Source: TMP-24 sp041397305 (lineage in GTDB: Bacteria; Pseudomonadota; Alphaproteobacteria; Rhodobacterales; Rhodobacteraceae). From it: a stretch of 64,000 nt of DNA. Positions within the stretch are counted from its first letter, which is position 1. The number at the start of each line of letters is the position of its first letter. Positions 7,583 to 14,805 of this stretch are shown in pieces. The DNA lies in NCBI GenBank assembly GCA_041397305.1, contig JAWKWX010000004.1, positions 186,001 to 250,000 on the forward strand, in the 5' to 3' direction. The position numbers and the translations under genes were made by a program. Below the pieces are notes generated by a model. It did not search any database and had not been told where the DNA came from. It worked only from the letters and a program-made list of their open reading frames with translations.

Positions 7583-8059
7583 TCAGGCCTCGACCTCGAC
7601 ATCCGCCTCGACCGCGTCGCAGCAGAGCTCCACGCCTTCGGCATAGACCACCTGCGGCGTGTCGAAGAGCACCTCGAAAAGCCGCAGGCTTTTCACTTCG
7701 GTCATCGCCACGAACTCGCCATCGACCAGCCGCTCGACCGGGACGATGGCCCGGTCGGCGCCATAAAGCGCGCCCGCCCGCCAGTCGCGGATCAGGATGC
7801 GGGTCTGGGCCGGAAGCGTCAGATCCTGTTCGGGGCGGTCATGGCCAAGCGCGGAGGCAGAGATGCGCACGGCGGGACCGGAATAACGGTGGACGCGGAC
7901 GGCACGCACGATGCGCATGCCGTCCCGCGTCACCACCCGATCGCCGGGCTCGACGAAATCGATCGGCAGAAAGCCGTCCAATGTGGCCAGGACCGTTCCC
8001 GAAGCGATTCCCTTCGGGCCGGTGCCCCTTTGCGCCGCCGCCGCAACGCCCAAGGCCAT
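7583..8059 (-). CDS. Orphan Hint-domain protein
   Basis: A 158-residue protein consisting almost only of a Hint (Hedgehog/intein) fold: GIASGTVLATLDGFLPIDFVEPGDRVVTRDGM is the N-terminal splicing-block pattern, and the later TEVKSLRLFEVLFDTPQVVYAEGVELCCDA resembles the C-terminal half. Stand-alone Hint_2-type proteins are common in Rhodobacteraceae; their substrate is unknown. The residue at the usual nucleophile position is Ser/Gly (IASGT) rather than Cys, so autoprocessing is doubtful. ATG at 8059 has GGAGG at eight bases; an ATG at 8077 would add six residues with a binding site only four bases away. It converges on the nnr gene with nine bases between stops. Confidence 0.75.
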   Translation of the reverse strand: MALGVAAAAQRGTGPKGIASGTVLATLDGFLPIDFVEPGDRVVTRDGMRIVRAVRVHRYSGPAVRISASALGHDRPEQDLTLPAQTRILIRDWRAGALYGADRAIVPVERLVDGEFVAMTEVKSLRLFEVLFDTPQVVYAEGVELCCDAVEADVEVEA

Positions 8060-8254
8060 ACTGGTTTCCTCCTGCATCGAGCCTCCCTCGTCAGACCTCT
8101 CATTCTGTCAAGGATTGTGGCGGAAGTTCGTCTTTCGCGTGTGGAAAGCGCGGCGGGTACGAAAAACTTTTCCACTCGCATCCCCGGAACCTTCTTGCTA
8201 GAAGGGCGCGGATTTCAGGGGCCGTCCCTTCGGGGTGCGGCCCTTGGGGATATT

Positions 8255-8339
8255 GCGGGTGTGGCGGAATTGGCAGACGCACTGGATTTAGGTTCCAGCG
8301 CCTCACGGCGTGGGGGTTCAAGTCCCTCCACCCGCACCA
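8255..8339 (+). tRNA. tRNA-Leu (anticodon TAG, reads CUA/CUN)
   Basis: Class II tRNA of 85 nt with encoded CCA. Acceptor arms GCGGGTG/CACCCGC pair perfectly; the anticodon stem CTGGA/TCCAG closes loop TTTAGGT, giving TAG at positions 34-36; a long variable arm and the GGTTCAAGTCC T-arm follow. It ends 23 bases before the trigger-factor ATG and is probably co-transcribed with or processed from that transcript. Confidence 0.97.
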
Positions 8340-8362
8340 GGATGGATATGAAGGACGAAAAG

Positions 8363-9697
8363 ATGCAGGTCACCGAGACCCTGAAGGACGGACTGAAGCG
8401 CGGCTACACCATCACCGTCACGGCGGCGGAACTGGATGCGAAAGTGACCGAAAAGCTTCTGGAGGCGCAGCCGGAGGTCGAGATCAAGGGCTTCCGCAAG
8501 GGCAAGGTGCCGATGGCGATGCTGCGCAAGACCTTCGGCCAGCGGGTCATGGGCGACGCGATGCAGGAAGCGATCGATGGCGCGATGAAGGGTCATTTCG
8601 ACGCCTCGGGCGACCGTCCGGCCATGCAGCCGAAAGTCGAGATGAAAAATGGCGAAACCTGGAAAGAAGGCCAGGACGTCGTGGTCGAGATGACCTATGA
8701 GGCGCTGCCGGAAATCCCGGATGTGGATGTCTCGAAGGTGAAGCTCGAGAAGCTCGTGGTGAAGGCCGAGGACAAGGCCGTGACCGAGGCGCTGGAGAAT
8801 TTGGCGAAATCGGCCCAGACCTTCGAAGAGAAGAAGAAGGGCACCAAGGCCAAGGACGGCGATCAGGTGGTGATCGACTTCAAGGGCTCGGTCGACGGCG
8901 ATTATTTCGAAGGCGGTTCGGGCGAGGACTACCCGCTGGTTCTCGGCTCCAAGAGCTTCATCCCCGGCTTCGAGGATCAGCTTGTCGGCGCCAAGGCGGG
9001 CGACGAGGTGAAGGTCGAGGTGACGTTCCCGGATAGCTATGGCGCGAGCCATCTCGCCGGCAAGGCCGCGGTGTTCGAATGCACGGTCAAGGCCGTCAAG
9101 GGGGCGAAACCCGCCGAGATCGATGACGAGCTTGCCAAGAAGTTCGGCGCCGAAAGCCTCGAGGCGCTGAAGGGCCAGATCGCCGAACGGCTTGAGGCCG
9201 AATATTCCGGCGCCGCCCGCGCGGTGATGAAGCGTGCGCTGCTGGACCAGCTCGATGGTCTGGTGAAGTTCGACCTGCCGCCGACGCTTGTCGAGGCCGA
9301 GGCGAGCCAGATCGCCCACCAGCTCTGGCATGACGAGAACCCCGATCATCATGGCCATGACCATGGCGCGATCGAGACGACCGACGAACACAAGAAACTC
9401 GCCGAGCGCCGGGTGCGCCTTGGGCTCCTCCTCGCCGAGGTCGGCCGCAAGGAAAAGGTCGAAGTGTCCGACTCCGAGATGACGCAGGCCGTCCTGAACC
9501 AGGCCCGCCAGTATCCGGGCCAGGAGCGCCAGTTCTTCGAATTCGTGCAGAAGAATCCGCAGATGCAGCAGCAGCTGCGCGCGCCGATCTTCGAAGACAA
9601 GGTCGTCGACCTTATTTTCGCGGGCGCCAAGGTGACCGAGAAGGAAGTCTCGAAGGACAAGCTCCAGAAGGCCGTCGAGGCGCTGGACGAGATGTAA
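8363..9697 (+). CDS. tig: Trigger factor (ribosome-bound chaperone / peptidyl-prolyl isomerase)
   Basis: First chaperone to meet nascent chains at the ribosome exit. The 444-residue protein has the ribosome-binding N-domain with the signature GFRKGKVPMAMLRKTFG (about 43-59), an FKBP-like isomerase domain (DGDQVVIDFKGSVDG...LVLGSKSFIPGFEDQLVGAKAGDE, about 165-240) and the helical C-terminal cradle. A His-rich patch (ENPDHHGHDHG) near residue 330 is a common metal-binding feature. The start MQVTETLKDGLKRG is the family N-terminus and has AAGGA upstream; the earlier ATGs at 8342 and 8348 almost touch the tRNA. A strong terminator follows, so it is a short unit with the tRNA. Confidence 0.97.
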   Translation: MQVTETLKDGLKRGYTITVTAAELDAKVTEKLLEAQPEVEIKGFRKGKVPMAMLRKTFGQRVMGDAMQEAIDGAMKGHFDASGDRPAMQPKVEMKNGETWKEGQDVVVEMTYEALPEIPDVDVSKVKLEKLVVKAEDKAVTEALENLAKSAQTFEEKKKGTKAKDGDQVVIDFKGSVDGDYFEGGSGEDYPLVLGSKSFIPGFEDQLVGAKAGDEVKVEVTFPDSYGASHLAGKAAVFECTVKAVKGAKPAEIDDELAKKFGAESLEALKGQIAERLEAEYSGAARAVMKRALLDQLDGLVKFDLPPTLVEAEASQIAHQLWHDENPDHHGHDHGAIETTDEHKKLAERRVRLGLLLAEVGRKEKVEVSDSEMTQAVLNQARQYPGQERQFFEFVQKNPQMQQQLRAPIFEDKVVDLIFAGAKVTEKEVSKDKLQKAVEALDEM

Positions 9698-9723
9698 TCC
9701 GGGCTCCAGCCCGACCGATCAAA

Positions 9724-9747
9724 GCCGCCCCTCGGGGCGGCTTTTTT
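9724..9747 (+). terminator. Rho-independent terminator after tig
   Basis: GCCGCCC/GGGCGGC stem closed by a CTCG tetraloop, followed by six T residues, starting 27 bases after the tig stop. A textbook intrinsic terminator. Confidence 0.92.
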
Positions 9748-9776
9748 CTTGGGCCAAGGCGTCGGGTTTCCGTCCC

Positions 9777-9826
9777 GCATCCGTCCCGACAGCGTATGGC
9801 ATCCGTCCCGACACCTGTCGGGACGG
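9777..9826. repeat. Short direct repeat with embedded perfect hairpin
   Basis: GCATCCGTCCCGACA occurs twice (9777-9791 and 9799-9813; 22-base period). The second copy is the left arm of a perfect inverted repeat: CCGTCCCGACA (9803-9813), CC, TGTCGGGACGG (9816-9826). No T-run follows. Function unknown; a protein operator or an RNA hairpin ahead of the small gene at 9978 are both possible. Confidence 0.6.
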
Positions 9827-9977
9827 GACCGCCTGCGCCCCCCGCCGCCCCGCCGCCGCCCCTGCGCCGGTTTCCGCCCAAACCCGGCCCTGCGGCATTT
9901 CGCCGGGCGGGAACTGTCACAAAGAATCACACTTTGCGTGTTAGGGTTGCACCGTCGCCATCACCGGGGAGGATGCC

Positions 9978-10166
9978 ATGAGCCGTCGCACCGACGCCGA
10001 GCTGATCGAACGCGCACTGGACCGGGCGGCCGAGGAGCCCGACCGCGTGGGGGCCCTCAAACGCCTCGTCCGCCAGCGTATGACCGCGTCACGTGCGGAC
10101 CAGCGGAAGCCGGTCGCGAGCGCCGAGGCCTGGGACGATCATCCTTGGGACAATGTGCCGGTCTGA
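9978..10166 (+). CDS. Small conserved-looking hypothetical protein (62 aa)
   Basis: A soluble, highly charged 62-residue protein (MSRRTDAELIERALDRAAEEPDRVGALKRLVRQRM, then a tail ending WDDHPWDNVPV). The first 40 residues would form one or two amphipathic helices; the tail is rich in Trp, Asp and Pro. I do not recognise a family. GGGGAGGATGCC immediately before the ATG is an excellent ribosome binding site and makes expression likely. It stands alone between the tig terminator region and the transporter gene 90 bases downstream. Confidence 0.65.
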   Translation: MSRRTDAELIERALDRAAEEPDRVGALKRLVRQRMTASRADQRKPVASAEAWDDHPWDNVPV

Positions 10167-10256
10167 TCCGCTCACGCTTCCCCGGGGCGGGTTTGACCGC
10201 TTGACTTCGCGCCGCAAAACCTATGCCCTCCGCGAGGCAAGAGCGAGGCGGGCGGG

Positions 10257-11144
10257 ATGCGCAAGGACCATATGGATGCGTTCGGGGCGGTCTCGCTGAC
10301 GCTCTTCGGCGTCTTTCTGGCCTTCAACCAGATCATCATCAAATTCGTGAATCAGGGGATCCAACCGGTCTTCTTCGCGGGCCTGCGCTCGGCGCTGGCG
10401 ATCCTGTGCCTCGGGGCCTGGCTCGTCTGGAAAGGCCGACCGCCGCGGTTCGAGCGGCGCTATCTGGTGCCGGGCGTCGCGGTGGGGATGGCTTTCGCGG
10501 GCGAGTTCCTTTGTCTTTTCATGGCGCTTGACCTCACCACTGTCACGCGCACCTCGATCATCCTCTATTCGATGCCGGTCTGGCTGTCGCTTGCCGCGCA
10601 TTTCGTCCTGCCCGGCGAACGGATCACGCCGGTCAAGGCGCTCGGGCTCGCCCTGGCCTTCACGGGGGTTGCCTGGGCGATCCTCGACCGGTCCTCGGCG
10701 CAAGGCGAGGCGAGTCTCGTGGGGGACATCTGCGCCTTGCTCGCGGCCTGGGGCTGGGCGGCGATCGCGCTGATCGCGCGCGGCACACGCCTGAGGGAAG
10801 TGCGGCCAGAGATGCAGCTCTTCTGGCAGGTCACGATATCGGCGCCGGTCCTGATCCTGGCCGCGCCGCTTTTCGGACCGCTGATCCGCGCGTTCGAGCC
10901 GATCCATCTCGCCGGTCTGATCTTCCAGGCCGTGGCGGTTGTCTCGGCCGGGTTCGTCTTCTGGCTCTGGCTCCTGTCGATCTATCCGGCGGCGTCGGTC
11001 GCGAGCTTTTCCTTCCTCACCCCGATCTTCGGCGTGGCGCTCGGCTGGCTTCTGCTGGGCGAGCATGTCGGACCGGTGACTCTCGGCGCCGCGGCACTGG
11101 TCGCGATCGGCATCATCCTGATCAACCGCCCCCAGAGGCGCTAG
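10257..11144 (+). CDS. EamA/DMT-family transporter
   Basis: A 295-residue inner-membrane protein with ten predicted membrane helices arranged as two five-helix EamA repeats (about 8-145 and 158-290). Repeat-end signatures TRTSIILYSMPVWLSLAAHFVLPGERIT and ASVASFSFLTPIFGVALGWLLLGEHV are typical of drug/metabolite exporters. Substrate cannot be read from sequence; the family includes exporters of amino acids, metabolites and S-adenosylmethionine carriers. ATG at 10257 follows GGCGGG. It converges on the antiporter gene, with 55 bases between stop codons. Confidence 0.88.
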   Translation: MRKDHMDAFGAVSLTLFGVFLAFNQIIIKFVNQGIQPVFFAGLRSALAILCLGAWLVWKGRPPRFERRYLVPGVAVGMAFAGEFLCLFMALDLTTVTRTSIILYSMPVWLSLAAHFVLPGERITPVKALGLALAFTGVAWAILDRSSAQGEASLVGDICALLAAWGWAAIALIARGTRLREVRPEMQLFWQVTISAPVLILAAPLFGPLIRAFEPIHLAGLIFQAVAVVSAGFVFWLWLLSIYPAASVASFSFLTPIFGVALGWLLLGEHVGPVTLGAAALVAIGIILINRPQRR

Positions 11145-11199
11145 GGTTTGCGGCGCGTGCGGCGAACCGCGGGCGCCAGGGGCCGCCCGTGGTAAGGGG

Positions 11200-13047
11200 T
11201 CAGTCGCCTTGCGACCCGTCCCGGCCCATGTGGCTCAGAAGCGCCGATTCCAGATCCCGGTTCAGTTCCTTGGCGCGCGCGACATAATCGGGGTTCTTGT
11301 CCATCGGCACGCCCGGTCGCCAGACGCTCGCCAGTTCGCGGACGGACGCGCGGTCGAGGTCGAAGAACAGCTTTTGCAACTCATAGGCCTCATATTCCGA
11401 AAGCCCCACGTTCTCGAGCACATAGCGGGCAACGCGCAGGCTGGAATCGAAATATTCCCGCACGATGTCATTGGCGCCCGCCTGATAGAGCTGGAACACA
11501 TGTTCCCGGTCGTGGGCGCGGGCGATGATATGGATGTCGGGCCGGAGGCGGCGGGCGTATTTCGTCAGCTGCAGCGCCTTCTTCGGATCGTCGAAGCAGA
11601 TGACGAGCACCTTGGCCGTATCGAAGCCCGCGGCCTTCAGAAGATCGGGCCGCGTCGGATCGCCGACGAAACCCTTGAAGCCGAAGGCCCGCATCACCTC
11701 GATCGTGCGCAGGTCCGGATCGAGCACCGTGGTGCGGAAGCCAGATTGCGTGACCATCCGGTTTACAACCTGCCCGAACCGGCCGACACCGGCGATGATG
11801 ATCGGTTGCTGGTCGTCGATCTCGTCGGCTTCCGTGGTGGCCTGATCCTCCATCCGTCGGGTGAAGCGTTCATAGGCCAGGAAGAAGAGCGGCGTGAGAA
11901 GCATCGAAAGCGTGATGACCAGCACCAGCGTCTGCGCGGTCGGCACCGGCAGGATGCGCTGCGCCACCGCGAACGAGGTCAGGACGAAGCCGAACTCCCC
12001 CGCCTGCGCGATCGAGAGGGTGAAGAGCCAGCGGTTGCGACCCCTGATAGAGAAGAGCCAGCCGAGCGCATAGAGGATCGCGCCCTTGAAGAACATCAGC
12101 GCGAGCGTCAGAAGCAGCACTTTCAGCGGCTTGTCGAGAAGGAGGTCGAGGTCCATGCCGCTGCCGACCGTGACGAAGAAGAGGCCCAGGAGCAGGCCCT
12201 TGAAGGGCGCGATGTCGGATTCAAGCTCGTGGCGGAATTCGGAATTGGCGAGGATCACACCGGCCAGGAAGGTGCCGAGCGCCGGCGAGAGCCCGACGAG
12301 GGTCATCAGCGCGGCGATCGCCACGACGATCAGGAGCGCGAAGGCAGTCTGGATCTCTCTCAGCCGGGCGGAATGGACAAACCGGTAGGCGGGGCGCACC
12401 AGGAAATGCCCGGCCAGCACCACGATCCCGACGGCCGCGAGCGTGACGAGCGTCACGCCCCAGCCGGGCAGGTCCTGCAGGAAGCTCATCGCCGCATGAT
12501 CGCCCTGCATCGCCTCGGCGATGGCGCGCGCCGCGGGCAGCGCCAGAAGCGGCAGAAGCGCAAGGATCGGGATGACCGCGATATCCTGCATCAGGAGGAC
12601 AGCGAAGGCACCGCGCCCGCCCGAGGTCTGCATGAGCTGCTTTTCGGTCAGGGTCTGCAGGACGATCGCGGTCGAGGACAGCGACAGGGCCAGCCCCACC
12701 GTCAGCGCCACCTGCCAGCTCAGATGCAGCGCCAGCCCCACCGCGAAGATGACGGCGGTGGTCAGCACGATCTGCAGCCCGCCCAGGCCGAGCAGCTTCT
12801 TGCGCATGTTCCACAGCGCGCGCGGGTCAAGCTCCAGCCCGATCAGGAACAGCATCAGGACCACGCCGAACTCCGCCACATGCTGAAGATCGCCGGATTC
12901 CGAGCCGACAAGGCCCAGAACCGGGCCGATCAGGATCCCCGCCGCGAGATAGCCGAGCACCGAGCCGAGCCCGAGCCGCGAGGCGACCGGCACCGCCACG
13001 ACCATGGCCAGAAGATAAAGCGTCGCCTGAAACAGCAGCGGGGTCAT
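11200..13047 (-). CDS. CPA2-family cation:proton antiporter with RCK/TrkA-N domain (KefB/KefC-like)
   Basis: A 615-residue membrane antiporter: about twelve transmembrane helices (1-380), then a cytoplasmic Rossmann RCK domain starting at PIIIAGVGRFGQVVNRM and continuing through VCIDDPKK-like elements, and a C-terminal tail. Membrane motifs GYLAAGILIGPVLGLV, LFLIGLELDP and SSTAIVLQTL match Kef-type K+ efflux and related systems. No ancillary KefF/KefG gene is next to it, so glutathione gating is not supported. The start MTPLLFQATLYLL at 13047 suits the first membrane helix; 28 upstream in-frame codons lack hydrophobic character. It follows the Lrp gene by 19 bases on the same strand, so the two are likely one transcript. 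Confidence 0.88.
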   Translation of the reverse strand: MTPLLFQATLYLLAMVVAVPVASRLGLGSVLGYLAAGILIGPVLGLVGSESGDLQHVAEFGVVLMLFLIGLELDPRALWNMRKKLLGLGGLQIVLTTAVIFAVGLALHLSWQVALTVGLALSLSSTAIVLQTLTEKQLMQTSGGRGAFAVLLMQDIAVIPILALLPLLALPAARAIAEAMQGDHAAMSFLQDLPGWGVTLVTLAAVGIVVLAGHFLVRPAYRFVHSARLREIQTAFALLIVVAIAALMTLVGLSPALGTFLAGVILANSEFRHELESDIAPFKGLLLGLFFVTVGSGMDLDLLLDKPLKVLLLTLALMFFKGAILYALGWLFSIRGRNRWLFTLSIAQAGEFGFVLTSFAVAQRILPVPTAQTLVLVITLSMLLTPLFFLAYERFTRRMEDQATTEADEIDDQQPIIIAGVGRFGQVVNRMVTQSGFRTTVLDPDLRTIEVMRAFGFKGFVGDPTRPDLLKAAGFDTAKVLVICFDDPKKALQLTKYARRLRPDIHIIARAHDREHVFQLYQAGANDIVREYFDSSLRVARYVLENVGLSEYEAYELQKLFFDLDRASVRELASVWRPGVPMDKNPDYVARAKELNRDLESALLSHMGRDGSQGD

Positions 13048-13066
13048 CCTTGTCTTGTCCCTGCCG

Positions 13067-13540
13067 TCAAGTCGGCAAGGGAGCGTCCGGTTTGAATTGG
13101 TCCATGACGATCTGGCTTTGCACGCGCGCAACTGCCGGATGCGCCAGAAGAACCTGATGAATCAATCTGTTCAGATCGGCGAGGCTTTCGCAATAGACCC
13201 TGAGGAGATAGTCGGCCTCGCCGGTCAGGGTCCAAGCGCTGACGATCTCGGGCTGCAGCGCGGTGAGGCGGGCGAAGGCCGCCGTCGTCTCGGCCCCATG
13301 GCGCGCCATCTGCACCTGCACGAAGGCCTGAACGGCAAGACCGAGCCGCGCCGGATTGAGACGCGCGGCATAGGAGGTGATCAGCCCTTCGGCCTCAAGT
13401 CTTTGCCGCCGCCGCCCGGCCTGGCTGGCCGAGAGGTTCAGCTCCTCGCCCAGCTCTTGCGCCGTCAGATGGGCATTGCGTTGCAGAAGCGACAGAAGAC
13501 GCTTGTCGGTTTCGTCGATGGTGACGCGGGTTTCATGCAT
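13067..13540 (-). CDS. Lrp/AsnC family transcriptional regulator
   Basis: A 157-residue DNA-binding protein: winged HTH at the N-terminus (IDETDKRLLSLLQRNAHLTAQELGEELNLSASQAGRRRQRLEAEGLI) and the RAM ligand-binding domain (VQAFVQVQM...VSAWTLTGEADYLLRVYC). It is divergently transcribed from hppD with a 116-base shared region holding an AT-rich palindrome, so control of tyrosine catabolism by an amino acid or keto acid is the simplest reading. It also sits upstream of the antiporter gene, which may share its transcript. ATG at 13540 gives MHETRVTIDETD; no other start is better. Confidence 0.92.
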   Translation of the reverse strand: MHETRVTIDETDKRLLSLLQRNAHLTAQELGEELNLSASQAGRRRQRLEAEGLITSYAARLNPARLGLAVQAFVQVQMARHGAETTAAFARLTALQPEIVSAWTLTGEADYLLRVYCESLADLNRLIHQVLLAHPAVARVQSQIVMDQFKPDAPLPT

Positions 13541-13544
13541 GATT

Positions 13545-13581
13545 TTGGACTGTAGCGCAGAAAGAACGTATCATCATATGA
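13545..13581 (+). promoter_or_regulatory. Probable hppD promoter and Lrp-type operator
   Basis: TTGGAC (13545-13550) and TATCAT (13569-13574), 18 bases apart, form a fair sigma-70 promoter toward hppD. The palindrome TCATATGA (13574-13581) lies at the -10 in an AT-rich patch that stands out in this genome, a typical Lrp-family target. AGGAG lies seven bases before the hppD ATG. Confidence 0.45.
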
Positions 13582-13656
13582 AATATCCGTGACTATGCGC
13601 GAAAACCGCGCGCTTCATGCGTCATACTGTCGCTGATACGCGCACAGGAGAGTTTC

Positions 13657-14760
13657 ATGGGTCCCTTCCCGCATTCCGCCCCCAAATCGGTCATCTCTGC
13701 CGCCAACCCGGCTGGCACCGACGGTTTCGAATTCGTCGAATTCGCCCACCCCGATCCGCAGGCGTTGCGCGACCTGTTCACGCGCATGGGCTATGCGCTG
13801 ACCGGGCGGCACAAGACCATGGATATCGAGCTGTGGCAGCAGGGCGACATCACCTACCTGCTGAATGCCGAACCCGGCACCCATGGCACCGAGTTCGTCG
13901 CCGAGCACGGACCTTGTGCGCCCTCGATGGGCTGGCGCGTGGTCGATGCGCAAAAGGCGTTCGACCATGCGGTGGCCAAGGGCGCCGAACCCTATGAGGG
14001 CAAAGGCAAGGTGATGGATGTGCCCGCGATCCGCGGGATCGGCGGATCGCTCATCTATTTCATCGACCGCTACTATGAAACCTCGCCCTATAACGAGGAA
14101 TTCGACTGGCTGGCGCAATCGAAGCCCAAGGGCGTCGGCTTCTATTACCTCGATCACCTCACCCACAATGTCCACAAGGGCAATATGGACAAGTGGTTCA
14201 GGTTCTATGGCGATCTGTTCGGCTTCAAGGAAATCCGCTTCTTCGATATCGAGGGCAAGTTCACCGGGCTTCTCAGCCGCGCGCTGACCTCGCCCTGCGG
14301 GCGCATCCGCATCCCGATCAACGAGGATCGCGGCGAGACCGGCCAGATCGTCGAATATCTCAAGCGCTACAACGGCGAGGGGATCCAGCATATCGCGGTC
14401 GGGACCGAGGATATCTACGCGGCGACCGACGCGATCCACGATCGCGGCCTGCGCTTCATGCCGAAGCCGCCCAGGGCCTATTACGAGATGAGCCGCGAAC
14501 GGGTGCAGGGCCATGATGAGCCGCTCGACAAGCTTGAAAAGCACGGCATCCTGATCGACGGCGAAGGCGTGGTCGATGGCGGCGAGACGAAGATCCTGCT
14601 GCAGATCTTCTCGAAAACCGTGATCGGGCCGATCTTTTTCGAATTCATCCAGAGGAAGGGTGATGACGGGTTCGGCGAGGGCAACTTCAAGGCGCTCTTC
14701 GAATCGATCGAGGCCGACCAGATCGCGCGTGGCGTCCTGAAAGGCAGCGACGCCGCCTGA
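13657..14760 (+). CDS. hppD: 4-Hydroxyphenylpyruvate dioxygenase
   Basis: Non-haem Fe(II) dioxygenase that turns 4-hydroxyphenylpyruvate into homogentisate, the second step of tyrosine breakdown. The 367-residue protein has two vicinal-oxygen-chelate domains. The iron facial triad is visible as H167 (YLDHLTHNV), H245 (GIQHIAV) and E329 (FFEFIQRKGDDGFGEGNF), with family-correct spacing. No homogentisate dioxygenase or fumarylacetoacetase gene is in the window. Divergent Lrp-family regulator upstream suggests substrate-responsive control. Confidence 0.96.
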   Translation: MGPFPHSAPKSVISAANPAGTDGFEFVEFAHPDPQALRDLFTRMGYALTGRHKTMDIELWQQGDITYLLNAEPGTHGTEFVAEHGPCAPSMGWRVVDAQKAFDHAVAKGAEPYEGKGKVMDVPAIRGIGGSLIYFIDRYYETSPYNEEFDWLAQSKPKGVGFYYLDHLTHNVHKGNMDKWFRFYGDLFGFKEIRFFDIEGKFTGLLSRALTSPCGRIRIPINEDRGETGQIVEYLKRYNGEGIQHIAVGTEDIYAATDAIHDRGLRFMPKPPRAYYEMSRERVQGHDEPLDKLEKHGILIDGEGVVDGGETKILLQIFSKTVIGPIFFEFIQRKGDDGFGEGNFKALFESIEADQIARGVLKGSDAA

Positions 14761-14805
14761 TCGGGGTAGACGGGAATGCGCGGCCTTCGCACAGGGGGCA
14801 GCGCG

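Noticed and set aside
11209..13095. Long plus-strand frame opposite the Kef-like antiporter gene
   Set aside because: Arg/Gln/Asp-rich antisense shadow; the minus-strand product is a clear CPA2 antiporter with membrane helices and an RCK domain.
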